Origin: Saprospiraceae bacterium | Lineage (GTDB): Bacteria > Bacteroidota > Bacteroidia > Chitinophagales > Saprospiraceae | Assembly: GCA_019187225.1 (NCBI GenBank) | Contig: JABAQQ010000005.1 | Coordinates: forward strand, 124,001-188,000 | Length of the DNA: 64,000 nt | Reading direction: 5' to 3' | Part shown: positions 55,096 to 63,427 of the stretch, in pieces | How the letters are laid out: the number at the start of each line of letters is the position of its first letter | Numbering within the stretch: position 1 is the stretch's first letter | Translations under genes and position numbers: made by a program | The notes under the pieces: model-generated | What the model was told of the DNA's origin: nothing | Seen by the model: only the letters and a program-made list of their open reading frames with translations | The model's database searches: none

Positions 55096-55189
55096 AGCGC
55101 TTGTCTTTCAAGTCATTGCACATTGAAACTTGGCATTCAAACTTTCCCCGCAGCCCATATTCCACACATCTTCAATACATTTGCCTTCA

Positions 55190-55276
55190 CCAACAACCAA
55201 GAACCAACAACCAAGAACCAACAACCAACAACCAATAACCAACAACCAAGAACCAACAACCAAGAACCAACAACCA
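55190..55276. repeat. CCAACAA/CCAAGAA heptamer array upstream of the EAD-FGE gene
   Basis: About twelve 7-bp units (CCAACAA, CCAAGAA, CCAATAA) end eight bases before the ATG at 55284. The reverse complement, GGTTATT/GGTTGTT, appears at 60701 and 63197. Confidence 0.93.
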
Positions 55277-55283
55277 TCTGTCC

Positions 55284-57353
55284 ATGCCGCTCGCCCAACC
55301 TTTGCCCGACCTTCGCCGCCAGTTGCAGGAAATCCTCGCGGAAGACCTTGCCGCCGCGCTCAACGCGCTCAAGGAACTCCTGCCCGAAGGCTCGGAAAAG
55401 CACCGCACCGTGCTGGAACTGCGCGCCCGCTTCAACGAAGCCAACAAGCAAAATTTTCGCGGCGTCATCTCCCCCGAGCAATTGCAACTCATTTATAATC
55501 AGATCCGCAGCGCCGTTTTCGACCTGCTCGAATCGCTCGAAGAGGGCGATTTTGAAGTGGCTGTGAAAGAGGGGGGAGCCGCCTCCGCTAAAGCAACGGC
55601 GGCTAAACATGGCAGCGTCCTCTACCGTGTGCCCCACCGGATGCCGCTGCGCAAACCCACCATCTGCACCGTGCGCGTCGCCCTCGACGAAGAGGCCATC
55701 CTCGAAGACATCGTGCTCGACGCGGAGGTGCGCCTCCGCCCGCGCGTAGAGGTGTCGGACATGATGAAGGCCGAACTGCTCGACCCCGAAGGAGATGTGT
55801 TCGCCATTCGCCCCCTGAGCGAGGCCGAACAACTGGTGCGCGACACGGGCTATACCCAATGGCTGTTCAGCGTGACGCCGCGCGTGGAAGGAGAGCACCA
55901 GTTGCTCGTCAAAGTCTCCATGATGGAGTTCAACGAGAAAATCGGCAAGTACGTCCCCCGCGAAGTATCCATTTTGGAAACCGTCACCATCGTCACCGAG
56001 ACGGCCGTCGCCGACAGCGACGAAACGCCGCTCAAATCCACCGGCGATCGTTTCACGCTCGGCCCCGATGCGTCGCGCGGTATCGGCGAAGAGCCGCCGG
56101 CAGCAGTCGTGCCGTCCGCGCCTGCGCTCAATATCCCCCGGCCATCTACCATTTACACGCCGCCTCAGCCGTCCACCGTCGGCCGTCCCTCTTCAGTGCC
56201 GCGCGGCCTGCGCACCGTCGCTTTTTTCCTTGCTTTTCTCCTGGTTGGAAGTACCGCAACATGGGCTTTCACGCCACCACCCACGCGTGACTGGTGGGTC
56301 GTCCGCCTGAAAGACAGCGCCGAAGCCTACGCCGGTTATATTGAAAAATACAAAGACACCGACGCAACGCAGCATTTGGAAAAGGCTTATTTCCGGAAAG
56401 CCGACAAAACCGATGCCCTGGCAGATTTGCGCGAATACCAGCGCGAATTCCCGCAGGGACAATTTCGCGAGCAAGTGACGGAAAAAGTAGTTATGCTGGA
56501 AATCAAGACTTTAAACGACATCCGGCAACAACCCGACGCAGGAAAAATACTCCGGTTCGCCCAGGATTTCCCTGAAAGCGAACGCCTGCCCGCGCTCAGA
56601 GACGTGGTCACTGACCGCGCCGACCTGCTGCCCGCACTTGAAAAAGCTTATGTCGCCTCCATCCGGGCACAGGCCAGCCCCCGAAAAGTGGAGGCCTTTC
56701 TGAACGATTTTCCGAAAAGCGAGCGCCTGCCCGAAGTGGCTCAGGTTTTGGAAGCCGAGCCCGAAGTGCGCCGTCAGGTGCAGCCGAAATTAGACAGCAT
56801 CATTGTCCGGAAAGTGGAAAATGCCGCCAGCGCCGCCGAAGTAAAAGCCATTTTGCCCGTACTCGAAAGCGCGGGCAGCAGCGAAAGCGCGAAAAAAGTA
56901 GAGCAGGTGGTAGCCCAAAAGCCGCAACTTAAAAAACAAGTGCTGCCGCAGGTACAGCAGGCCGTCAGGCGGGTGCAGCAACGCGAAGAAATAAACCGCC
57001 AACGCACCGCCGAAGAAGCGGCTGAAAAAGCCCGCCTCGAAGAACTCCGCCGCCGCGCCCGGGATGAAAAAGACGCCGCCCAACGCGCCCGTTTGGAAAA
57101 AGAAGCCGCCGAAGAAGCCGAACGCCAGCGCCTGAAAAAAGAAAAACGCAAGCGCATCGAAGCCGAAGCCCGCCGGGATACCGACGGCGACGGCGTACCT
57201 GACAAAGACGACAAATGCCCCAACGAAAAAGGCGACGCCGCCAACAACGGCTGCCCGCCGCCCAAAAGCAGAAAATCCGGTCTCGAAATGGTGCCCGTAA
57301 AAGGCGGCACCTTCACGATGGGATGCCAGAACGGCCGCGACAAAGACTGTTAA
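55284..57353 (+). CDS. EAD11-like, membrane-anchored protein with truncated FGE domain
   Basis: The 689-aa frame starts with an EAD11-like adaptor (residues 12-88; FRGVISPEQLQLIYNQIRSAVFDLLESL). A 15-residue insert (about 95-110) comes from a palindromic repeat, then a beta-sandwich-like region (115-240), a Pro-rich linker, a membrane segment (about 311-329), a helical repeat region and a charged coiled coil. A thrombospondin-3-like calcium loop (DTDGDGVPDKDDKCPNEKGD) precedes the first FGE strand (VKGGTFTMGCQNGRDKDC), and the frame stops. The rest of the FGE follows in another frame (57353-57976), so the gene is frameshifted, or the assembly has an error. Confidence 0.75.
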   Translation: MPLAQPLPDLRRQLQEILAEDLAAALNALKELLPEGSEKHRTVLELRARFNEANKQNFRGVISPEQLQLIYNQIRSAVFDLLESLEEGDFEVAVKEGGAASAKATAAKHGSVLYRVPHRMPLRKPTICTVRVALDEEAILEDIVLDAEVRLRPRVEVSDMMKAELLDPEGDVFAIRPLSEAEQLVRDTGYTQWLFSVTPRVEGEHQLLVKVSMMEFNEKIGKYVPREVSILETVTIVTETAVADSDETPLKSTGDRFTLGPDASRGIGEEPPAAVVPSAPALNIPRPSTIYTPPQPSTVGRPSSVPRGLRTVAFFLAFLLVGSTATWAFTPPPTRDWWVVRLKDSAEAYAGYIEKYKDTDATQHLEKAYFRKADKTDALADLREYQREFPQGQFREQVTEKVVMLEIKTLNDIRQQPDAGKILRFAQDFPESERLPALRDVVTDRADLLPALEKAYVASIRAQASPRKVEAFLNDFPKSERLPEVAQVLEAEPEVRRQVQPKLDSIIVRKVENAASAAEVKAILPVLESAGSSESAKKVEQVVAQKPQLKKQVLPQVQQAVRRVQQREEINRQRTAEEAAEKARLEELRRRARDEKDAAQRARLEKEAAEEAERQRLKKEKRKRIEAEARRDTDGDGVPDKDDKCPNEKGDAANNGCPPPKSRKSGLEMVPVKGGTFTMGCQNGRDKDC
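55569..55613. repeat. In-frame palindromic insert, second coding copy
   Basis: The segment starts GAGGGGGGAGCC and ends GCTAAACATGGC. It aligns along its length with 9826-9873 in the unrelated lipoprotein gene and encodes a similar peptide (EGGAASAKATAAKHG against EGGAPASAGATAGKHG). It falls exactly in the linker between the EAD and the next domain. Confidence 0.6.
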
Positions 57354-57976
57354 AGCCGGCCCATACCGTCACCCTCACCGGCTTCCTGATCGGCAAATAC
57401 GAAGTGACCCAGGCCGACTGGCGCGAAGTGATGGGCGCAGACCCGCCCGAACTCTACAACAAAGGCTGCGACGACTGCCCGGTGGAAAATGTCTCCTGGA
57501 ACGAGATGCAGGAATTTATCAAGACCCTGAACAAGGTGACAACCGGCCGTAAAACCTACCGCCTGCCCACCGAAGCCGAGTGGGAATACGCCGCCCGCGG
57601 CGGCCCGAAAAGCGAAGGATATATTTACTCCGGCAGCAATGAGGCGGGCAAAGTGGCCTGGTATCACGACAATTACAAAACCGGCAACACTTTCGGCGCC
57701 CGGAAAAGCACCCGCCCCGTCGGGACGAAAGTTCCCAACGAACTGGGGCTGCACGACATGAGCGGGAATGTGTACGAATGGTGCAGCGACTGGAAGGGCG
57801 AATATCCGGCAGACGCGCAAGTGAACCCAACTGGCCCGAAATCAGGCTCCAACCGCATCCTTCGCGGCGGGTCGTGGAACTACAGCCCGCAGTACGTACG
57901 GGCAGCGCTCCGCTACTACCTCGCGCCCGGCGATCGCTACTACAGTATCGGTTTCCGCCTTGCCAGGACGAATTAA
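57353..57976 (+). pseudogene. C-terminal FGE-sulfatase domain, out of frame with its N-terminal part
   Basis: This 207-codon stretch has no start of its own. It reads KPAHTVTLTGFLIGKYEVTQ, RLPTEAEWEYAARGG, GNVYEWCSDWKG and ends RILRGGSWNYSPQYVRAALR...IGFRLARTN. It continues the FGE that breaks at 57353. By comparison with the DGR target (CSDDEKPPH) about 10 bases are missing at the junction. The last 27 residues align to TR without gaps, and many Asn positions are now Tyr, Ser, Leu or Gly with codons ending in C, but non-adenine sites also differ, so it is not a current target of this TR. Confidence 0.75.
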
Positions 57977-58008
57977 CCCTTTGACCTTTTTACCCTTTTA
58001 CACTTTGG

Positions 58009-58038
58009 GAAGGCGCGCGCAGCGCCTTCTTTTTTTTT
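58009..58038 (+). terminator. Rho-independent terminator after the FGE gene
   Basis: GAAGGCGC (58009-58016) pairs with GCGCCTTC (58022-58029), followed by nine T's. It ends the EAD-FGE transcription unit. Confidence 0.85.
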
Positions 58039-58069
58039 CAAGTTTTTTGTAAAAGCATTGCTACACCGG

Positions 58070-58117
58070 GCTGCGTATATATGCGCCGTATATATAGCGC
58101 ATATATACACGCGCAGC
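58070..58117. repeat. AT/GC-alternating palindrome
   Basis: GCTGCGTATATATGCGC faces GCGCATATATACACGCGCAGC around CGTATATATA, giving a cruciform-capable sequence of about 48 bp with pure TATATA blocks. It has no coding role. Confidence 0.7.
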
Positions 58118-58171
58118 GTCTATGTGTCGCCGCGGTTCGGATATATCGGGAAAATGGCGGGTATATATATG

Positions 58172-58202
58172 CCGGTAGCACGGCCTTCAGGCCGTGCTAC
58201 CG
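58172..58202. repeat. REP-like palindrome CGGTAGCACGGCCT
   Basis: CCGGTAGCACGGCCT pairs perfectly with AGGCCGTGCTACCGG around one base. The core is the same as the outer arms at 15809-15824 and 15901-15916. Confidence 0.8.
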
Positions 58203-58240
58203 GGCTGGCGAAAATCAGGCACAGCGAAAATTTTTCACCA

Positions 58241-58498
58241 TTTTTGCGGAACCTAAACGGCATAAACAAGGAATACGAACAGGTGCGCGACATCCGTGTG
58301 GTCGAACTCTTTCTCGACGGATCAAAAATTGACCTGGATTTTTTCCGCCTTGCGGGTTTGATCAATCGCTTCGTCGTATCGGAAAGGTTGAAAAATGCCA
58401 TTGAAAATGCGGCAATGACCGGTATGCGCTTCGAGCCGGCGCAGGGACACAGGGAACAAGTGTGGGATACGAGCGTGACGCCCTGGCGGGCGGTGTAA
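58241..58498 (+). pseudogene. Fragment of an Imm11/DUF1629-like protein
   Basis: The frame that ends at the TAA at 58498 reads EYEQVRDIRVVELFLDGSKI, then INRFVVSERLKNAIENAAMTGMRFEP, similar to the C-terminal half of Imm11/DUF1629-type proteins. Its upstream part is palindromic repeat DNA, not protein, so the N-terminal half is lost. The family match is from memory. Confidence 0.4.
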
Positions 58499-58509
58499 TG
58501 TAACTTTTG

Positions 58510-58612
58510 CTACGCCGCCTTCAACCGCCGATCCGCGACCCCTCTAATTTTTCCTCCGCATACGCCCGGTCAATCACCCTTGGTGAGGATACGGCGCAGC
58601 GCGGGCAGGTCG
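58510..58612 (-). pseudogene. Remnant of a clpX 3' end
   Basis: 58510-58578 repeats the last codons of clpX (59410-59479) nearly exactly (one deleted base, two substitutions) and encodes [17 protein letters not shown] before the frame breaks. It is followed by a segment matching an internal clpX region ([18 protein letters not shown] in the intact gene). The middle part is deleted. The toxin-antitoxin pair lies between the remnant and the intact gene. Confidence 0.75.
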
Positions 58613-58644
58613 TTTTTTTGAAAACGTTTTTTTGCGCAAGAAAA

Positions 58645-58675
58645 GTGGTGGCACGACTTGGAGCCGTGCCACCAC
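58645..58675 (-). terminator. Hairpin downstream of the PIN toxin gene
   Basis: GTGGTGGCACG pairs with CGTGCCACCAC around nine bases. On the minus strand it follows the toxin stop (58687) and precedes a TTTTCTT run. Confidence 0.6.
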
Positions 58676-58686
58676 TCGCTTTCTTT

Positions 58687-59097
58687 CTATCCTTGCCGCA
58701 GGATTTCCATAAATTCTTCCATCGTCAGGAGGTTGATTTTAGGGAATTCGATTCTTTTTAGTATGCGGTAATCGCGGTCATTGGTGACCAAATAATGGGC
58801 ATTGGCGGCGATGGCGCAGTCTGCGAATTTGTTGTCGTCCATGTCGGGGCAAATCAGCCGCCAGTTGAAAAAAACCTTTGCGAACTCAACGTTTTTCTTC
58901 AAATGCAAACCACCAACGAAGAGTTCAGCCACTGCGGGATTGAAATTTTCGGCCAGTTTTTCTTCGTATTCGAACATGATGTCGGCGCTGAGACACAAAA
59001 TAAAATCGCCCTGCTCGAACCGGTCCATGACGAGTCTGTATTTCGAGAAGGGCGATATAGCAGCGAGGATGATGTTGGTGTCAAGCACAACTTTCAT
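58687..59097 (-). CDS. PIN-domain toxin (PIN_3-type)
   Basis: The 136-aa protein begins MKVVLDTNIILAAISPFSKY with the first active-site Asp (D6). Later acidic residues occur in CPDMDDNKFADCAIAANAHYL and TNDRD, as expected for a PIN ribonuclease. It is preceded by a 70-aa gene 12 bp upstream on the same strand, so the pair looks like a type II toxin-antitoxin module. The RNA target is unknown. Confidence 0.85.
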   Translation of the reverse strand: MKVVLDTNIILAAISPFSKYRLVMDRFEQGDFILCLSADIMFEYEEKLAENFNPAVAELFVGGLHLKKNVEFAKVFFNWRLICPDMDDNKFADCAIAANAHYLVTNDRDYRILKRIEFPKINLLTMEEFMEILRQG

Positions 59098-59109
59098 AGG
59101 AAGAATGAG

Positions 59110-59322
59110 TTAGTCTCCTTTAACCCATTTATCCGCTGTGGCGTCGGAGTAGTTTTTTTCCTGCCAGACCTTTCCTGCCTCATGCGTCGCTTTTGTCAGC
59201 AAATAACGAGCAATCATTTCCTTGATTTCAGCCAAATACTCGTCGGGAACGCCTGCGGCATAGAGCTTCAGGAGTTCCATCTGCATATTGGAGAGCGGCG
59301 GTTGTATGTTGCGTGACGACAT
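59110..59322 (-). CDS. Antitoxin partner of the PIN toxin
   Basis: The 70-aa protein is mostly helical (SNMQMELLKLYAAGVPDEYL, EIKEMIARYLLTKA) and has an acidic/aromatic C-terminus (KNYSDATADKWVKGD), which suits toxin binding. Small partners of this type precede PIN_3 toxins in Bacteroidota. No classical DNA-binding motif is obvious. It starts 88 bp from the clpX stop. Confidence 0.65.
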   Translation of the reverse strand: MSSRNIQPPLSNMQMELLKLYAAGVPDEYLAEIKEMIARYLLTKATHEAGKVWQEKNYSDATADKWVKGD

Positions 59323-59409
59323 CGCTTCAAATTTTAATTGACAACAAAAGTAGTAGTTTTTTATAACGTCGAAAGCGATTGAAACCCTTTCGGTGTTTAG
59401 GCCGACTAC

Positions 59410-60699
59410 CTACGCCGCCTTCAACCGCCCGATCCGCGACCCCTCTAATTTTTCTTCCGCGTACGCCCGGTCAATCACCAGTTGCTTTTTGCTGCCTTTC
59501 CCTGCTGTGGGCAGGTCGAACATGGCATCGGTCAGGATGGCCTCGCAGAGCGAGCGCAGGCCGCGCGCGCCGAGTTTGTATTCGAGGGCTTTTTCGGCGA
59601 TGAAATCAATCGCTTCGGGCTGCATCACGAGTTGCACACCTTCGAGCGAGAAGAGTTTTTCGTACTGGCGGATGAGCGCGTTGCGCGGTTCGGTCAGGAT
59701 GCGGCGCAGGGCTGAGAGGTCGAGGGGTTCGAGGTGCACCACGACCGGCATGCGGCCTACGAGTTCGGGGATGAGGCCGAAACTCTTTACGTCCTGGTGA
59801 CTGACGTACTGGAGAAGGTTTTCTTTGTCTATTCGTTCGACTTCTTTTTTGTTGAAGCCGATGATCTGGGTGTTTACGCGCCGGGCGATAATCTTTTCGA
59901 TGCCGTCGAATGCGCCTCCGGCGATGAACAGGATGTTCTGTGTGTTGATCTTCACCAACTTCTGTTCCGGGTGTTTGCGCCCGCCCTGCGGCGGCACGAG
60001 TACTTCGGCGCCTTCGAGCATTTTCAGCATGCCTTGCTGCACCCCTTCGCCCGACACGTCGCGGGTGATGGAGGGGTTGTCCTGTTTGCGGGCAATCTTG
60101 TCAATTTCGTCAATATAAACGATGCCGCGCTCGGCGGCTTCCACGTCGTAGTCGCACACCTGGAGCAGGCGCGACAGGATGCTCTCCACGTCTTCGCCGA
60201 CATAGCCCGCTTCGGTGAAAATGGTGGCGTCCACGATGGCGAAGGGCACATTCAGCAGTTTGGCGATCGTCTTGGCCAGCAGGGTTTTGCCCGTGCCGGT
60301 CTGGCCGACGAAGAGCACGTTGGATTTTTCGATCTCTACGTCGTCGGGGGCGGTATTGCCGTATTGCTGGAGGCGTTTGTAGTGGTTGTACACGGCCACA
60401 GCCAACACTTTTTTGGCGTCGTCCTGGCCGATAACGTATTGATCCAGAAAGGTTTTGATGTCGCGTGGCGGGATGAGGTGTATGGGGCCGCTGTACCGGC
60501 TGCTTTTGTTGGCAGGTTCGCTGCCGCTTTCGGGCTGCACGCCCGCCTTGCGGAGTTCCTGGTCGATGATCTCCTGCGCTTTTTCAACACAGACTTCACA
60601 GATCTGCCCGTCCATGCCGGACACGAGTATCATCACTTCTTCTTCGCCGCGTCCGCAAAAGGAGCAGCGGTGTTGGGTGGGTCGGCCACGCTTTATCAT
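59410..60699 (-). CDS. clpX: ATP-dependent Clp protease ATP-binding subunit ClpX
   Basis: The 429-aa protein has the N-terminal zinc-binding domain ([11 protein letters not shown]...ICEVC), Walker A GQTGTGKT, Walker [13 protein letters not shown], and the ClpP-binding and pore loops in normal order. It unfolds substrates for ClpP, encoded upstream (60921-61634). The start codon at 60699 is preceded within a few bases by a long GGTTATT heptamer array. The 3' end is duplicated at 58510-58612. Confidence 0.97.
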   Translation of the reverse strand: MIKRGRPTQHRCSFCGRGEEEVMILVSGMDGQICEVCVEKAQEIIDQELRKAGVQPESGSEPANKSSRYSGPIHLIPPRDIKTFLDQYVIGQDDAKKVLAVAVYNHYKRLQQYGNTAPDDVEIEKSNVLFVGQTGTGKTLLAKTIAKLLNVPFAIVDATIFTEAGYVGEDVESILSRLLQVCDYDVEAAERGIVYIDEIDKIARKQDNPSITRDVSGEGVQQGMLKMLEGAEVLVPPQGGRKHPEQKLVKINTQNILFIAGGAFDGIEKIIARRVNTQIIGFNKKEVERIDKENLLQYVSHQDVKSFGLIPELVGRMPVVVHLEPLDLSALRRILTEPRNALIRQYEKLFSLEGVQLVMQPEAIDFIAEKALEYKLGARGLRSLCEAILTDAMFDLPTAGKGSKKQLVIDRAYAEEKLEGSRIGRLKAA

Positions 60700-60700
60700 G

Positions 60701-60822
60701 TGGTTGTTAGTTATTGGTTATTGGTTATTGGTTATTGGTTATTGGTTATTGGTTATTGGTTATTGGTTATTGGTTATTGGTTATTGGTTGTTGGTTATTG
60801 GTTGTTGGTTGTTAGTTATTGG
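60701..60822. repeat. GGTTATT heptamer array directly upstream of clpX
   Basis: About 17 units of GGTTATT with a few GGTTGTT run from 60701 to 60822. On the coding (minus) strand this is AATAACC, and it ends only a base or two before the clpX ATG, leaving no room for a ribosome binding site. Confidence 0.95.
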
Positions 60823-60920
60823 GAGCATAAAGGTATGCAATAAACAAAAAACACCCGGAGAAATGCGAATGTTTCGCATCTCCGGGTATCCTGAAAATTT
60901 CTAATTTCCAATTTCCAATT

Positions 60921-61634
60921 TCAATTCTGTTTCCCTTTCGGATTGTTGCGCTCCAGCACTTCATCCACGAGACCGTAGGCTTTGGCTTCTTCGCCGCTCA
61001 TCCAGTTGTCGCGGTCGCAGTCCTCTTCGATCTTCTCGTAGGGCTGGCCGGTATGGTATACCAGGATATCGTACAGCGACCGCTGCATTTTTTTGATCAG
61101 TTTGTACGTGATCTCGATGTCGGATACCTGGCCCTGCGCGCCGCCCATCGGCTGGTGGATCATCACATGGCTGTGATAGAGGCAGCTGCGCTTTCCTTTC
61201 GCGCCGGAAGCGAGCAACACCGCGCCCATCGAGGCCGCCAGACCCGTGCAAATCGTAGCCACGTCGGGCGATACGTATTGCATGGTGTCGTAAATGCCGA
61301 GACCGTCGATAACGGAGCCGCCCGGACTGTTGATGAACAGCTGCACGTCGCGCTTCGGGTCGCTGGATTCGAGGAAGAGCAACTGGGCCTGGATGACGTT
61401 GGATACATAATCCGAGACGGGCACGCCCATGAAAATGATGCGGTCCATCATCAGGCGGCTGAACACGTCCATGGCCACTACGTTCATCTGGCGCTCCTCG
61501 ATGACCGCCGGTGTGAATGCGCGGATATTCGGTGCGGCGATGGCGCCTGTGACGGACATGTACTTTTCGAGGTGCATGCCGCTCATGCCGAGATGTTTGA
61601 CGGCATACTTTTGAAATTCATTTTTGTCGAACAT
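60921..61634 (-). CDS. clpP: ATP-dependent Clp protease proteolytic subunit ClpP
   Basis: The 237-aa protein has the serine protease triad segments: nucleophile Ser in GLAASMGAVLLASG, His in SHVMIHQPMGGAQG, and the downstream Asp. Residues 1-45 are longer than in E. coli ClpP and may include a propeptide. It lies between tig (upstream) and clpX (downstream), the usual order. Confidence 0.96.
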   Translation of the reverse strand: MFDKNEFQKYAVKHLGMSGMHLEKYMSVTGAIAAPNIRAFTPAVIEERQMNVVAMDVFSRLMMDRIIFMGVPVSDYVSNVIQAQLLFLESSDPKRDVQLFINSPGGSVIDGLGIYDTMQYVSPDVATICTGLAASMGAVLLASGAKGKRSCLYHSHVMIHQPMGGAQGQVSDIEITYKLIKKMQRSLYDILVYHTGQPYEKIEEDCDRDNWMSGEEAKAYGLVDEVLERNNPKGKQN

Positions 61635-61732
61635 GATTAATTTCTTTTTGAGGCAAATGAAACAACTTTTGAAACGCCAGGTTGTGCGGCAAAAAAATGG
61701 AACTGTAATGCTCTACGAACCGTCGGATTTGA

Positions 61733-61787
61733 ACGATGAATGATGAATGTCCGGGGGATAAAATTCATCATTCATCATTCATCATTT
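61733..61787. repeat. Inverted TTCATCA heptamers overlapping the tig stop codon
   Basis: GATGAATGATGAAT (61735-61748) faces three TTCATCA units (61764-61786). The right array contains the tig stop and last codons (MNDE), so the repeat has entered the coding 3' end. Confidence 0.8.
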
Positions 61788-63186
61788 CCACCCCTACTTC
61801 CTGTTCCGCTTTCGCTTTTTTCGTGACTTCATCGAGTATTTTATGGAATTCCTCCGACGGGACTTCCTTTTCCGTCACCGTCACCTGCTCCCGGATGGCC
61901 TCGAAAATTTTGTCCGTTTCGAGGTTGCGCCGGGTCTCTTCCACGTCTTTTTCATTTTTCATCAGGCGTTCGACGCTGCTCTTGATGATGTGTTCGGGCA
62001 GGTCCACCTGGAAATAATTGCGCACCCGGCGGGCGAACTCGTCGTACACTTCCTCTTCGTTCACTTCCACACCGAATATTTCTTTGATCTTGTCGCGGAG
62101 CAAAGTCCAGCGCAGGTTTTCTGCGAAGGCGGAAAATTCATTTTCGATCTGCTCGTCTGTTAGTTTGCCTTCGTTGCTGACGCGGAGCCAGCGTTTGAGG
62201 AATTTTTCGGGTAATTCCACCGGGTTTTCTTCCAGCAAACGCTCCTGGAAAGAGCGCATAAGAAGTGCGTTGGAGCGCACATCATAGAATTGGCGGATGC
62301 CCTTTTTCAGTTCTTCCACCGCCTCTTCCCTGTTGCCCACTTTGCCTTCGCCGAAGTACCCTTTGAAAAATTCCTCGTCGAGGTCGGCATCTTCCACCCG
62401 GCTCACTTCTTCGATCGTGCCTTCGAACCAATCGCCCACCACCCGTTCGTCTTTGTCCTCGAGGTTGAGGATGTACTTGCGGTACATCTCTTCTTTCTCG
62501 TGGTTTTCGATCGTCCGGGCATTGAAGCGCAGCGTATCGCCTTTCTTCGAACGCAGCAGCTGGTCTTTCAACGCTTCGTTGGCCACATTTTTCATGAACA
62601 CGGTCATCGTCGTCTCCCAACCGTTTTCTTTCACGCCGCCGGCTTCGGATTCCAGTTCGCGGGCGGCAATGCGCACCAGGTCATTGTCCTGGATATCGGT
62701 TTCCGGATTGGTGCGTTTGCCCATGCGTTTGCGGGCGTACTGGAGGTCTTCTTCAGCCAGCTCGCCGAGGTTGGATATGGTAAGTCGCTCATAGACGGCG
62801 CTCTTGTCCAAACCTTTGATTTCAAACGGCGGCACAAAACCCACTTCGTAGTTGACGGCATATTCCGGCTCCGGGTCGCTGATCTTGAATGAGAAACGGC
62901 GCTGGTCATCGGTGGGCAGGGGCTGGCCGAGCACGTCGAGTTTGCTATCGCGCAAGTATTCGTAGAGTTCGCGGGTAAGCATGTCGTTCAGCGTGTCGCT
63001 GAAGATAGCCGAACCGTAAAGTTTTTTTACGAACTCCATTGGCGCCTGACCGGCGCGGAACCCTTTTATCGGTGCGCGGTGGCGGAATTTCCTGAGTTCG
63101 GCGTCAAGTTTGGGTTTCAGTTCGTCACGGGTGACGATGACGGTCAGGATCGCGGAAGCGTTGTCTATATCGTTGCGGACAACCAT
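61768..63186 (-). CDS. tig: Trigger factor (ribosome-associated chaperone, prolyl isomerase)
   Basis: The 472-aa protein matches trigger factor in length and layout: N-terminal ribosome-binding domain with a RGFRKGKAP-type loop (here IKGFRAGQAPMEFVKKLYG), a divergent PPIase-like middle domain, and a long helical C-terminal domain. It binds nascent chains at the ribosome exit. It heads the tig-clpP-clpX series on the minus strand. Confidence 0.93.
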   Translation of the reverse strand: MVVRNDIDNASAILTVIVTRDELKPKLDAELRKFRHRAPIKGFRAGQAPMEFVKKLYGSAIFSDTLNDMLTRELYEYLRDSKLDVLGQPLPTDDQRRFSFKISDPEPEYAVNYEVGFVPPFEIKGLDKSAVYERLTISNLGELAEEDLQYARKRMGKRTNPETDIQDNDLVRIAARELESEAGGVKENGWETTMTVFMKNVANEALKDQLLRSKKGDTLRFNARTIENHEKEEMYRKYILNLEDKDERVVGDWFEGTIEEVSRVEDADLDEEFFKGYFGEGKVGNREEAVEELKKGIRQFYDVRSNALLMRSFQERLLEENPVELPEKFLKRWLRVSNEGKLTDEQIENEFSAFAENLRWTLLRDKIKEIFGVEVNEEEVYDEFARRVRNYFQVDLPEHIIKSSVERLMKNEKDVEETRRNLETDKIFEAIREQVTVTEKEVPSEEFHKILDEVTKKAKAEQEVGVEMMNDE

Positions 63187-63196
63187 GTTGGGAGAG

Positions 63197-63258
63197 TTAG
63201 TTATTGGTTGTTGGTTGTTGGTTATTGGTTATTGGTTGTTGGTTGTTGGTTGTTGGTT
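63197..63258. repeat. GGTTATT/GGTTGTT array upstream of tig
   Basis: About eight 7-bp units end ten bases before the tig ATG on its upstream side. It forms an inverted pair with 63388-63426, 130 bp away. Confidence 0.92.
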
Positions 63259-63387
63259 TGGACATGCCTAAAAAAGCGTGTCAATAATAAATTAAAACAT
63301 TGGTTTTAAAGTGCTTAAACTTCGCATGGCGTGTTTTTTTTAAATACACCCTATGAGGCATTGATTGTTTACATTTCATTCCTATTC

Positions 63388-63426
63388 AACAACCAATAAC
63401 CAGCAACCAATAACCAACAACCAACC
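63388..63426. repeat. CCAATAA/CCAACAA array next to tRNA-Leu
   Basis: About five units, inverted relative to 63197-63258, end one base before the encoded CCA end of the tRNA gene. The intervening 63259-63387 is AT-rich with no gene visible. Confidence 0.9.
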
Positions 63427-63427
63427 A

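Noticed and set aside
58507-58761. 84-codon plus-strand frame
   Set aside because: It lies over the reverse of the clpX remnant and the PIN toxin 3' end.
59734-60843. 369-codon plus-strand frame
   Set aside because: Antisense to clpX, ending in translation of the GGTTATT array.
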